A stretch of 64,000 nt of DNA from CAXRBC01 sp041158045 (GTDB taxonomy: Bacteria > Actinomycetota > Acidimicrobiia > Acidimicrobiales > Ilumatobacteraceae), in contig JBEBCD010000036.1 in assembly GCA_041158045.1 (NCBI GenBank), forward strand, positions 21,061-85,060. Direction: 5' to 3'. Within the stretch, counting starts at the first letter, position 1. Every line of letters begins with the position of its first letter. Shown here one piece after another: positions 44,597 through 57,116 of the stretch. Under the pieces are notes generated by a model that was not told where the DNA came from, searched no databases, and worked only from the letters and a program-made list of their open reading frames with translations. The position numbers and the translations under genes were made by a program.

Positions 44597-46637
44597 GGCG
44601 ACCGCGGCCGCGCCGGCGGCGCGGCCATTCGTCGTCGAGTCGCAGTTCGCGCCGGCGGGGGACCAGCCCGCGGCGATCGACGCGCTGGCGGAGGGGATCG
44701 AGGCGGGCGAGCGCTTCCAGACGCTGCTCGGCATCACCGGGTCGGGCAAGTCGGCCACGATGGCGTGGACGATCGAGCGCGTGCAGCGCCCGACGCTCAT
44801 CCTCGCGCCCAACAAGTCGCTCGCGGCGCAGCTCGCGCAGGAGATGCGCGAGTTCTTCCCGCGCAACCGCGTCGAGTACTTCGTCTCCTACTACGACTAT
44901 TACCAGCCCGAGGCGTACATCCCCTCGAGCGACACGTACATCGAGAAGGACTCGTCGATCAACGACGAGATCGACCGGCTGCGCCACTCGGCCACGGCCG
45001 CGCTCCTCACCCGACGCGACGTCATCGTCGTCGCCTCCGTGAGCTGCATCTACGGCATGGGCAACCCCGAGGAGTACCGCGGGACGCTGCTCGAGCTGCA
45101 CGTCGGCGTCGACTACGACCAGCGCAGCGTCCTGCGGCGCCTCGTGGACCTGCAGTACGAGCGCAACGACCAGGCGCTGGGTCGCGGCAAGTTCCGCGTA
45201 CGGGGCGACACCGTGGAGGTGCAGCCCGCCTACGAGGAGACGGTCGTGCGCATCGAGATGTACGGCGACACCGTCGAGCGGATCGCGGTGGTGGACCCGC
45301 TCACCGGCGAGACGGTCTCGGCGCCGAGCGAGATCGTCGTGTTCCCCGCCACGCACTACGTCGCGGGCGAGGAGCGGATGCGGCGCGCGATGGTCGGCAT
45401 CGAGGCGGAGCTGGAGGCGCGGCTCGAGGAGTTCCGCCGCGCGGGCAAGGTCGTGGAGGAGCAGCGGCTGCGGATGCGCACCCGCCACGACCTCGAGATG
45501 ATGCAGCAGATGGGCTACTGCAACGGGATCGAGAACTACTCGATGCACATCGACGGGCGCAGCCCCGGGGACCCGCCCTTCACCCTCCTCGACTACTTCC
45601 CGCCGGACTACCTGCTCGTGATCGACGAGAGCCACGTCGCGGTGCCGCAGCTGCACGCGCAGTTCGAGGGCGACCGGGCGCGCAAGTTGACCCTGGTCGA
45701 CCACGGCTTCCGACTCCCGAGCGCGTGCGACAACCGTCCGCTGCGCTTCGAGGAGACCATGGAGCGGATCCACCAGTGCGTCTTCATGTCGGCCACGCCC
45801 GCCAAGTTCGAGCTGCAGCGCAGCGGGCGGGTGGTGGAGCAGATCGTGCGGCCCACGGGGCTCGTCGACCCCGAGGTGGTGGTGCGACCGACGAAGGGCC
45901 AGATCGACGACCTCATCGGGATGGTGCGGGAGCGTGCCGCGCGCTCGGAACGGGTGCTCGTCACGACCCTCACCAAGAAGATGGCCGAGGACCTCACCGA
46001 GTACCTCCTGGAGCAGGGGGTGCGCGTGCGGTACCTGCACTCGACGATCGACACGCTGGAGCGGATCGAGATCCTGCGGGCGCTGCGGCTCGGGGAGTTC
46101 GACGTGCTGGTGGGGATCAACCTGTTGCGCGAGGGCCTCGACCTGCCGGAGGTGTCGCTCGTGGCGATCCTCGACGCCGACAAGGAGGGATTCCTGCGCA
46201 GCCAGACGTCGCTCATCCAGATGATCGGGCGCGCGGCGCGCAACGTGGCGGGCCAGGTGGTGATGTACGCCGACCACCGGACGGCGGCGATGGACGCCGC
46301 GATCGGCGAGACGGCGCGCCGGCGCGAGCGGCAGATGGCCTACAACGCCGAGCACGGCATCGACCCGCGCACCGTGCGCAAGGCCGTCACCGACATCCTC
46401 TCGATGTTGCGGCCCTCCGAGCCCGCGCCGGTGCCGGGCATCGGCGGGCGGCGCGAGCGGGAGCGCGCCAAGCTCGTGGAGGAGCTGCGCTCGAAGCCGC
46501 AGCAGGACATCGCGCGCTTCATCGCCGCGCTCGAGGAGGAGATGCACCAGGCGGCCGCCGACCTGCAGTTCGAGGCCGCGGCGCGCCTGCGCGACGAGGT
46601 CAAGGACCTGCGGCGCGAGTTGCGCGACGCCCGCTGA
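44583..46637 (+). CDS. uvrB: Excinuclease ABC subunit B
   Basis: 684 aa damage-verification helicase of nucleotide excision repair. Walker A GITGSGKS (50-57), beta-hairpin YYDYYQPEAYIPSSDTYIEKD region, DESHV, the helicase motif GINLLREGLDLPEVS, QMIGRAARN, and a C-terminal UVR motif (LEEEMHQAAADLQFEAAARLRDE region) for UvrC contact. GTG 44583 overlaps coaE; GTG 44589 also possible. Confidence 0.96.
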   Translation: MRVAEATAAAPAARPFVVESQFAPAGDQPAAIDALAEGIEAGERFQTLLGITGSGKSATMAWTIERVQRPTLILAPNKSLAAQLAQEMREFFPRNRVEYFVSYYDYYQPEAYIPSSDTYIEKDSSINDEIDRLRHSATAALLTRRDVIVVASVSCIYGMGNPEEYRGTLLELHVGVDYDQRSVLRRLVDLQYERNDQALGRGKFRVRGDTVEVQPAYEETVVRIEMYGDTVERIAVVDPLTGETVSAPSEIVVFPATHYVAGEERMRRAMVGIEAELEARLEEFRRAGKVVEEQRLRMRTRHDLEMMQQMGYCNGIENYSMHIDGRSPGDPPFTLLDYFPPDYLLVIDESHVAVPQLHAQFEGDRARKLTLVDHGFRLPSACDNRPLRFEETMERIHQCVFMSATPAKFELQRSGRVVEQIVRPTGLVDPEVVVRPTKGQIDDLIGMVRERAARSERVLVTTLTKKMAEDLTEYLLEQGVRVRYLHSTIDTLERIEILRALRLGEFDVLVGINLLREGLDLPEVSLVAILDADKEGFLRSQTSLIQMIGRAARNVAGQVVMYADHRTAAMDAAIGETARRRERQMAYNAEHGIDPRTVRKAVTDILSMLRPSEPAPVPGIGGRRERERAKLVEELRSKPQQDIARFIAALEEEMHQAAADLQFEAAARLRDEVKDLRRELRDAR

Positions 46638-46675
46638 TCGCGGCGCACGGCCCGAGCCCGCGCGGGGGCCGTCGG

Positions 46676-46681
46676 TAGTCT
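46676..46681 (+). promoter_or_regulatory. -10 box TAGTCT for uvrA
   Basis: TAGTCT ends 6 nt before GTG 46688; leaderless start separate from uvrB. Confidence 0.55.
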
Positions 46682-46687
46682 CCGTCC

Positions 46688-49516
<2,829 letters not shown>

Positions 49517-49519
49517 CGC

Positions 49520-51415
49520 GTGGAGCGACCGGCCGGCCCGATCCCGGACGCGCCCGGGAGCTACCAGTTCAAGGACGCGCACGGACGCGTCATCTACGTC
49601 GGCAAGGCGACGAGCCTGCGCCAGCGCGTCGGGAGCTACTTCGCCGACCCCCGCACGTTGCACCCGCGCACGGCCGCCATGGTCGAGGCCGCCGCGAGCG
49701 TCGAGTGGATCGAGGTGCGCAACGAGGTCGAGGCCCTCATGCTCGAGTACGGCCTCATCAAGCAGCACCGCCCGCGCTTCAACGTGCGACTGCGCGACGA
49801 CAAGAGCTACCCGCTGCTCGCGGTCACCGTCGACGAGGAGTGGCCGCGCGCGATGGTGATGCGCGGGCGCAAGCGCCGCGGGACGCGGTACTTCGGACCG
49901 TTCGCGCACGCTTGGGCCATCCGCGGCACGCTCGACCTGCTGCTGCGGACGTTCCCCGTGCGCACCTGCTCGCCGGCGAAGTACGGCCAGCACGAGCGGC
50001 TCGGGCGACCGTGTCTGCTGTACCACATCAAGAAGTGCGCCGGCCCCTGCGTGGGCGCCGTGTCGCCGGAGGAGTACCGCGCGCACGTGGAGGGGCTCAC
50101 CGCCTTCCTCGACGGCGACACCGACGGCATCACCGCGTCGCTCGAGGCCGAGATGCGCGACGCGGCGGCCGCGCAGGACTACGAGCGCGCCGCGCGCGCC
50201 CGCGACCGCCTCGGCGCGGTGCGCACCGCCCTCGAGCGCCAGCAGATGGTGGGAGAGCGGGACGAGGACGTGGACGTGGTGGGTCTCGCCGAGTCGGAGC
50301 TCGAGGCGGCCGTGCAGGTCTTCCACGTGCGCCGCGGTCGCGTGGTCGGGACCCACGGCAGCATCGTCGACAAGGTCGAGGACGTCACCCGCGCGGGCCT
50401 GCTCGCGCGGGTGCTCGGGCAGATGTACGGCGAGGCGCCGGTGCCCGGGTGGCCCAAGGCGCTGCTCGTGCCCGAGCCGCCCGAGGGGGCCGCGGCGCTG
50501 GCCGAGTGGCTCGGCGGCCTGCGCGGCTCGAGCGTCGAGATCCGCGTCCCGCAGCGCGGCGACAAGCGCGCGCTCGCCGAGACGGTGGCGCACAACGCCG
50601 CCGAGGCCCTCGCGCGGCACCGAGCCCGCCGCGCCTCCGACCACAACGCGCGCAGCCGCGCGCTCGCCGAGCTGCAGTCGCTGCTCGGCCTCCCGGAGGC
50701 GCCGCTGCGCATCGAGTGCTACGACATGGCGCACCTGCAGGGCACCGACTACGTGGGCAGCATGGTGGTGCTCGAGGACGGACTGCCGGCGCGCCGCGAG
50801 TATCGGCGCTTCGCGCTGCGCGGGGTGCCGGGCAACGATGACTACGCCGCGATGCGGGAGGTGCTCGGGCGTCGCCTGCGCGCCTACCTCGCCGAACGCG
50901 ACGGGGCCGCCCCCGGCGGCGAGCCCGCGAGCCGCGCGCGGAGCGCCAAGTTCCGCTATCCGCCGCAATTGCTGCTCGTCGACGGCGGCAAGGGTCAGCT
51001 CGGCGTCGCGCTGGAGGTGGTGCGCGAGCTGGGCCTCGAGGGCGCGATCCCCGTGGCCGCGCTCGCCAAGGAGCACGAGGAGGTCTTCGTGCCGGGGTCG
51101 GGCGCACCCGTGCGGATCCCGCGGGGGAGCGAGGCGCTCTACATGCTGCAGGTCGTGCGCGACGAGGCGCACCGCTTCGCCAACGCGTACCACCGCGAGC
51201 GGCGCGGTCGGCGCATGACGCGCAGCGAGCTCGACGGCGTGCCGGGGCTCGGACCGGCGCGTCTCGCCCGACTGCTCGCGCACTTCGGCGGCGCGGCCGA
51301 GGTGCGCCGCGCGTCGATCGAGGATCTGCTCGCGCTCGGATGGTTGCCCGAGGCCGTGGCGCGCGCGGTGCACGCGCGCGTGCACGGGGCGCCGGAGGCG
51401 CCCCCGTTAGCGTGA
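49520..51415 (+). CDS. uvrC: Excinuclease ABC subunit C
   Basis: 631 aa dual-incision nuclease. GIY-YIG domain at the N-terminus (GSYQFKDAHGRVIYVGKATSL), a Cys cluster (CSPAKYG, CLLYHIKKCAGPCVG), a UVR motif near 210, an RNase H-like C-terminal nuclease (IECYDMAHLQGTDYVGSMVV, LLLVDGGKGQL) and helix-hairpin-helix repeats (DGVPGLGPARLARLL). GTG start. Confidence 0.96.
   Translation: MERPAGPIPDAPGSYQFKDAHGRVIYVGKATSLRQRVGSYFADPRTLHPRTAAMVEAAASVEWIEVRNEVEALMLEYGLIKQHRPRFNVRLRDDKSYPLLAVTVDEEWPRAMVMRGRKRRGTRYFGPFAHAWAIRGTLDLLLRTFPVRTCSPAKYGQHERLGRPCLLYHIKKCAGPCVGAVSPEEYRAHVEGLTAFLDGDTDGITASLEAEMRDAAAAQDYERAARARDRLGAVRTALERQQMVGERDEDVDVVGLAESELEAAVQVFHVRRGRVVGTHGSIVDKVEDVTRAGLLARVLGQMYGEAPVPGWPKALLVPEPPEGAAALAEWLGGLRGSSVEIRVPQRGDKRALAETVAHNAAEALARHRARRASDHNARSRALAELQSLLGLPEAPLRIECYDMAHLQGTDYVGSMVVLEDGLPARREYRRFALRGVPGNDDYAAMREVLGRRLRAYLAERDGAAPGGEPASRARSAKFRYPPQLLLVDGGKGQLGVALEVVRELGLEGAIPVAALAKEHEEVFVPGSGAPVRIPRGSEALYMLQVVRDEAHRFANAYHRERRGRRMTRSELDGVPGLGPARLARLLAHFGGAAEVRRASIEDLLALGWLPEAVARAVHARVHGAPEAPPLA
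51408..51413 (+). promoter_or_regulatory. -10 box TAGCGT for rapZ
   Basis: TAGCGT, inside the end of uvrC, ends 7 nt before GTG 51421. Confidence 0.5.
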
Positions 51416-51420
51416 ACGGC

Positions 51421-52272
51421 GTGGCGGACATCCTCCTCATCACGGGGATGTCCGGGGCGGGGCGATCGCAGGCCGCCGACGACCTCGAGGATCTCGGGTG
51501 GTTCGTCGTCGACAACATGCCGACCGAGCTGGTGGACAAGGTCGTCGAGCTCGCAGCCGCGGGCTCCGCGGGATCGCGCCTCGGGCTCGTCGTCTCCACC
51601 GTCGCGGCGCAGCGCGAGGTGCCCGCGATCGCGGGGCGGCTGCGCGCCGCCGGTCACCGCGTGCGCACCCTCTACCTCGACGCCTCGACGCAGGAGCTCG
51701 TGCGTCGCTACGGCGCGACCCGCCGCCGCCACCCCCTCGACGACGGCTCGGGCGGCGTGGCCGCGGCGATCGAGCGCGAACGCGCGCGACTCGAGCCGGT
51801 GAAGGGTGACGCCGACCTCGTGGTCGACACGACGAGCCTCACGGTGCACCAGCTCAAGGCGCGGCTCGCCGAGCAGTTCGGCACCGAGGGCTCGGGCGAC
51901 GCCGCGATGCAGGTGTCGGTCGTGTCGTTCGGGTACAAGCAGGGGATCCCGCTCGACGTCGACCTCGTCTTCGACGTGCGCTTCCTGCCCAACCCACACT
52001 GGGACGAGGCGCTGCGCCCCAAGACGGGACTCGACGCCGAGGTGCGTGCGTTCGTGACCTCGCACGAGGTGACCGGCGCCTTCCTCGAGCGGCTCGCGTC
52101 GATGCTGGACCTCCTGCTGCCCGCGTACCGGGCGGAGGGCAAGAGCTACCTCACGATCGCGGTGGGATGCACGGGCGGGCGGCACCGCTCGGTCGCCATC
52201 GCCGAGGAGATCGGGCGGTGGCTGCGCGAGCGCGGCGTGCGCCCGCGGGTCACGCACCGCGACCTGAACTAG
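51421..52272 (+). CDS. rapZ: RapZ/YvcJ-family nucleotide-binding protein
   Basis: 283 aa. P-loop GMSGAGRS with Arg for Lys, as in actinobacterial members; LEDLGWFVVDNMP; C-terminal RNA/ligand domain with SFGYKQGIPLDVDLVFDVRFLPNPHW and VGCTGGRHRSVAIAE. In E. coli RapZ senses glucosamine-6-phosphate synthesis through sRNA decay; its actinobacterial role is less defined. Usually yvcK and whiA follow; here gap follows at 10 bp. The TAG stop starts the -10 box of gap. Confidence 0.93.
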   Translation: MADILLITGMSGAGRSQAADDLEDLGWFVVDNMPTELVDKVVELAAAGSAGSRLGLVVSTVAAQREVPAIAGRLRAAGHRVRTLYLDASTQELVRRYGATRRRHPLDDGSGGVAAAIERERARLEPVKGDADLVVDTTSLTVHQLKARLAEQFGTEGSGDAAMQVSVVSFGYKQGIPLDVDLVFDVRFLPNPHWDEALRPKTGLDAEVRAFVTSHEVTGAFLERLASMLDLLLPAYRAEGKSYLTIAVGCTGGRHRSVAIAEEIGRWLRERGVRPRVTHRDLN

Positions 52273-52275
52273 CGT
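52270..52275 (+). promoter_or_regulatory. -10 box TAGCGT for gap
   Basis: TAGCGT ends 7 nt before the gap ATG; TAG is the rapZ stop. Confidence 0.55.
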
Positions 52276-52282
52276 CGCCGCC

Positions 52283-53305
<1,023 letters not shown>

Positions 53306-53327
53306 GCCGACGCCCCCGCGACCGCGC

Positions 53328-54440
53328 GTGCGACTCCCGCGTCTGGAGGACCTCGGCGACGTCGCCGGTCGGCGGGTGCTCGTGCGCACGGACTTCAACG
53401 TGCCGATGACGGGCCCCGACGACGCGCGCCGCATCGTCGACGACTTCCGCATCCGCGCCGCGCTGCCGACGATCGAGTGGCTCGTGGAGCGCGGCGCGCA
53501 CGTGACCTGCGCGAGCCACCTCGGGCGGCCGAAGGGCGCGCCGGCGGCGAAGCACTCGATGGCGCCGGTGCGCGCGCGGCTCGCCGAGCTCGCGCCGGGC
53601 GTGGAGCTGCTCGAGAACCTGCGCTTCGACCCGGGCGAGGAGTCGTGCGACGCCGCCTTCGTCGCGCGCCTCGCGGCCGGCGCCGACCTCTACGTGGACG
53701 ACGCCTTCGGCGCGGCCCACCGGGCGCACGCCTCGATCGTCGGACCGCCGCGGACGCTGCCGTCCGCGGCCGGGCGCCTGCTGGCCCGCGAGGTGGAGGT
53801 GCTGGACGGCCTGCGGTCGTCGCCCAAGCGCCCCTTCGTCGCCGTGCTGGGCGGGGCCAAGGTGAGCGACAAGCTCGGCGTCATCGGCGCGCTGCTCGAG
53901 GTGGTGGACGAGCTGCTCGTCGGCGGCGGCATGTGCTTCACGTTCCTCGCCGCGCAGGGTCACCCGATCGGCGACTCGCTGTGCGAGCCCGACCAGATCG
54001 ACACGTGCCGCGCGCTGCTCGCGGGCTCGGGCAAGATCCGCCTGCCCGAGGACGTCGTGGGCCTCGACGCGTCCGGCGCGGTCGCGTCGTACGGCGTGCG
54101 CCTCCCCGCGGGCGCCAAGGGGCTCGACATCGGCCCCGGCACGGCCGCGGCGTTCAGCGACGCGATCGCCGACGCCGCCAGCGCGTTCTGGAACGGACCG
54201 ATGGGCATGTTCGAGGACCCGCGCTTCGCGGCGGGCACGCGCACCGTGGCCGAGGCCATGGCCGCGACACGGGCCTTCACCGTGGTGGGCGGCGGCGACT
54301 CGGCGGCCGCGCTCGCGGCCTTCGGCCTCGAGCGCGAGATCGACCACGTCTCGACGGGCGGCGGCGCCTCGCTCGAGTACCTCGAGCTCGGCGACCTGCC
54401 GGGCCTGCGTGCGCTGCGGGAGGCACCCCGTGTCGGCTGA
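53328..54440 (+). CDS. pgk: Phosphoglycerate kinase
   Basis: 370 aa, slightly shorter than the usual 390-415. VRTDFNVPM, SHLGRPKG, LLENLRFDPGEE, the hinge VLGGAKVSDKLGVI, FWNGPMGMFE and VVGGGDSAAAL with STGGGASLEYLE. GTG start 22 nt after gap; tpiA begins within its last 11 bases. Confidence 0.96.
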   Translation: MRLPRLEDLGDVAGRRVLVRTDFNVPMTGPDDARRIVDDFRIRAALPTIEWLVERGAHVTCASHLGRPKGAPAAKHSMAPVRARLAELAPGVELLENLRFDPGEESCDAAFVARLAAGADLYVDDAFGAAHRAHASIVGPPRTLPSAAGRLLAREVEVLDGLRSSPKRPFVAVLGGAKVSDKLGVIGALLEVVDELLVGGGMCFTFLAAQGHPIGDSLCEPDQIDTCRALLAGSGKIRLPEDVVGLDASGAVASYGVRLPAGAKGLDIGPGTAAAFSDAIADAASAFWNGPMGMFEDPRFAAGTRTVAEAMAATRAFTVVGGGDSAAALAAFGLEREIDHVSTGGGASLEYLELGDLPGLRALREAPRVG

Positions 54441-55215
54441 ACCTCGTCGTCCGCTCGTGAGCGGCAACTGGAAGATGCACCTCAACCACTTCGAGGCGAT
54501 CCAGACGATCCAGAAGCTCGCGTACCTGCTGTCCAAGGACGACTTCGCCGCGGTGGACGTGAGCCTCCACCCGCCCTTCACCGACCTGCGCAGCGTGCAG
54601 ACGCTCATCGAGGCCGACGAGCTGCGCTTCGCGCTCGGCGCGCAGCACTGCCACCAGGACGACGCGGGCGCCTTCACCGGCGAGGTGTCGGCCGCGTTCC
54701 TGGCCAAGCTCTCGGTGCGCTACGTGATCGTGGGCCACAGCGAGCGCCGCGAGGTCTTCGGCGAGACGGACGAGCTGGTCGCGAAGAAGATCGATGCGGT
54801 GCTGCGGCACAAGATGACGCCGATCGTGTGCGTCGGCGAGACGCTCGCCGAGCGCGAGGCGGGCGCGACGACGGACAAGGTGCTCGGGCAGGTGCGCGCG
54901 GCGGTGGCGGGCCGCAAGGAGTCGGCGGTCGGCGGGATGGTCTTCGCCTACGAGCCGATCTGGGCGATCGGCACCGGTCGCACGGCCACCGCCGACGACG
55001 CCCAGTCGGTCGTCGGGGCGATGCGCGCCGAGGTCGCCTCGGCCGTCGGCCGGGGCGCGGCCGAGGCCGTACGCCTCCAGTACGGGGGGAGCGTGAAGGC
55101 GTCCAACATCGCGGACCTCATGGCGCAGCCCGACGTGGACGGGGTGCTCGTGGGAGGGGCGAGCCTCGACCCCGCCGAGTTCGCGAGGATCGTCCAGTAC
55201 CGCTTGCGGGGGTAG
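54430..55215 (+). CDS. tpiA: Triosephosphate isomerase
   Basis: 261 aa TIM. Asn13/Lys15 (SGNWKMHLN), His103 (VGHSERR), Glu175 (YEPIWAIGTG), and YGGSVKASN. GTG overlaps pgk. The TAG stop begins the -10 box of the ABC-transporter binding-protein gene. Confidence 0.96.
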   Translation: MSAEPRRPLVSGNWKMHLNHFEAIQTIQKLAYLLSKDDFAAVDVSLHPPFTDLRSVQTLIEADELRFALGAQHCHQDDAGAFTGEVSAAFLAKLSVRYVIVGHSERREVFGETDELVAKKIDAVLRHKMTPIVCVGETLAEREAGATTDKVLGQVRAAVAGRKESAVGGMVFAYEPIWAIGTGRTATADDAQSVVGAMRAEVASAVGRGAAEAVRLQYGGSVKASNIADLMAQPDVDGVLVGGASLDPAEFARIVQYRLRG

Positions 55216-55218
55216 CCT
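55213..55218 (+). promoter_or_regulatory. -10 box TAGCCT for substrate-binding protein
   Basis: TAGCCT, TAG being the tpiA stop; about 60 nt before the ATG, so the message has a leader. Confidence 0.5.
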
Positions 55219-55230
55219 GATCGGCACACC

Positions 55231-55246
55231 CGGCGGCGATCCGCCG
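55231..55246 (+). promoter_or_regulatory. Leader stem-loop of the binding-protein mRNA
   Basis: 6-bp stem CGGCGG/CCGCCG with a CGAT tetraloop between the promoter and the Shine-Dalgarno GGGGAGG (55264-55270). May stabilise the 5' end. Confidence 0.4.
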
Positions 55247-55278
55247 TCGGGCCCACGTTCGACGGGGAGGTCGAATAC

Positions 55279-57018
55279 ATGAAGAAGACCAGCAAGGCGG
55301 CACGCTTCGGCGTCGCGCTCCTCGCGGTGTCGTTCATCGCGGCATCGTGTGGTGGCGGCTCCGACGAGGCCACCGAGGAGACGACGGCGGAGGAGCCCGC
55401 GGCAGAGCCCGTGAGCTACCCGACGCTCGAGGAGTGCGCCGACGTCTCGTACGACTACACGTTCACGCCGCCCGCAAGCGCCGGCATGACCGTCACCTAC
55501 GACATCGCCCCCGAGGCGACCTGGGAGGACGGCTCGCAGATCACCGCCGCCGACTTCAAGGCGACCTGGGAGGCCAGCCTCAACACGCCCGGCTCGATCT
55601 CGACCGTCGGCTACGACCAGATCACCTCGGTCGAGCCCGGCACGAGCGACAAGCAGGTCGTCGTCGAGTTCAAGGCCGTGTACGCCCCCTACAAGGGCCT
55701 CTTCGGCTCGCTGATCAAGGCGGCGTCGGTGGAGAACACGCAGGACGTCTCGGGTGACTACGCCGATTCGATCCCGTTCTCCGGCCGTCCGTGGAAGATG
55801 AAGTCGTGGAGCCCGAGCCAGCTCGTCTACGTGCCCAACGAGAACTACTGGGGCACCGACAAGGCCGTCGCCAAGCAGCTGGTCATGGTGCCGCTGCCCG
55901 ACAGTGACACCGAGGCCGCGGCCCTGAAGGCCGGCGAGGTGGACTTCGTCTACCCGCAGTTCTACGGTGGCATCGAGGAGGCGTTCGCCGATCCGAACAT
56001 CACCCTGAAGAAGGAGTTCGGCGGCGACTACGAGGGCTTCTACTTCCAGTCGAAGTGCGGTCCGTTCGCCAACCCGACCTTCCGCAAGGCGTTCTCGATG
56101 TCGATCGACCGCGAGGCGCTCTTCCAGCAGATCTACGTGCCCCTGGGCGGCGAGTCGCCGCTCCAGTGCGGTCCGATCGTCCCCGGCCCGTACTGCAACG
56201 GCGACGAGTTCGCCAATGCGTACGACCCGGCCGGTGCCGAGGCGATGCTGACGGAGGCGGGCTGGTCCAAGAACGCGGACGGCTTCTGGGCCGACCCGTC
56301 GGGCAACGTCCCGGACATCCGCTGGATCATCAACACGGGCAACACCCGTCGCGAGAACACCCAGGCGTACCTGATCCCGCTGCTCCAGGCGTCGGGCTTC
56401 AACGTGCGCGCGGACAACTGCGACGCGGCCTGCTACTTCCAGCAGCGCCTCCCGGCCCTCGACTACGACATGGCCATGTACATCAGCACGGCTCCGCCGG
56501 ACCCTGCGTACCTGACCCCGTCGTTCACCTGTGACCAGATCCCGACCGCGGCCAACAACAACCAGGGTCAGAACTCGACCGGTTGGTGCAACGCCGAGGC
56601 CTCGGACCTGCTCCACCAGGCGGACTACGAGACCGATGACGCCGCTCGCGCGACGCTCATCAAGGACGCGCTCAAGCTCATGGCCGGTGACGCGATCATG
56701 CTCCCGCTGTTCCAGTTCCCGAAGTCGGGCTTCTGGCGCACGGACAAGGTCGGCGGCCCCGTCGATGGCGAGCTCAACAACTACACGGCGTTCGTGAACA
56801 ACCACCTCTGGACGGACCTCGATGGCGACGGCAAGGTCGTCATCGGTGCCGAGCAGTGGCCGGAGTGTCTGAACCCGATCACCGAGTGCGCGAACTCGTC
56901 GTGGATGGTGTGGACCACCGCGTTCCAGGTCATGCCTGGGGCGTACGCCACCACCAACGACGGTCGCTACGTGGTGACCAACCTGCTGGCCGGAGAGCCG
57001 ACGGTCGTCATCAAGTAA
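55279..57018 (+). CDS. Family-5 extracellular solute-binding lipoprotein (oligopeptide-type)
   Basis: 579 aa. Lipoprotein signal with Lys-Lys, a hydrophobic core and lipobox Ala-Ala-Ser-Cys24, then an acidic Glu/Thr/Ala linker. SBP_bac_5 motifs: TWEDGSQITAADFKATWEA, YVPNENYWGTD, PTFRKAFSMSIDREAL, MLTEAGW. The WEDG motif comes within ~85 residues of the N-terminus, so part of the usual first lobe seems shortened. Strong Shine-Dalgarno and a hairpin after the stop fit the high expression expected of a binding protein. Ligand (peptide, opine or other) unknown. Confidence 0.92.
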   Translation: MKKTSKAARFGVALLAVSFIAASCGGGSDEATEETTAEEPAAEPVSYPTLEECADVSYDYTFTPPASAGMTVTYDIAPEATWEDGSQITAADFKATWEASLNTPGSISTVGYDQITSVEPGTSDKQVVVEFKAVYAPYKGLFGSLIKAASVENTQDVSGDYADSIPFSGRPWKMKSWSPSQLVYVPNENYWGTDKAVAKQLVMVPLPDSDTEAAALKAGEVDFVYPQFYGGIEEAFADPNITLKKEFGGDYEGFYFQSKCGPFANPTFRKAFSMSIDREALFQQIYVPLGGESPLQCGPIVPGPYCNGDEFANAYDPAGAEAMLTEAGWSKNADGFWADPSGNVPDIRWIINTGNTRRENTQAYLIPLLQASGFNVRADNCDAACYFQQRLPALDYDMAMYISTAPPDPAYLTPSFTCDQIPTAANNNQGQNSTGWCNAEASDLLHQADYETDDAARATLIKDALKLMAGDAIMLPLFQFPKSGFWRTDKVGGPVDGELNNYTAFVNNHLWTDLDGDGKVVIGAEQWPECLNPITECANSSWMVWTTAFQVMPGAYATTNDGRYVVTNLLAGEPTVVIK

Positions 57019-57040
57019 CGCACCCGCAACACGCACGAAC

Positions 57041-57090
57041 GGTGCGTGGGCTCGGTCCGCGAGGGCCGAGTCCACGCACCTTCGTCGTCT
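57041..57090 (+). terminator. Hairpin after the binding-protein gene
   Basis: 15-bp stem GGTGCGTGGGCTCGG / CCGAGTCCACGCACC (57041-57055 / 57066-57080, one G-T pair), 10-nt loop, then TTCGTCGTCT. Likely (partial) terminator that keeps binding protein above permease levels. Confidence 0.8.
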
Positions 57091-57104
57091 CGGGGTCCGC
57101 GCGG

Positions 57105-57110
57105 TAGGGT
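57105..57110 (+). promoter_or_regulatory. -10 box TAGGGT for permease operon
   Basis: TAGGGT ends 6 nt before GTG 57117; leaderless promoter downstream of the hairpin. Confidence 0.55.
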
Positions 57111-57116
57111 CGCGGC

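Noticed and set aside
46646..46675. Hairpin between uvrB and uvrA
   Set aside because: 7-bp GC stem with a long loop overlapping the uvrA promoter region; not distinguishable from background.
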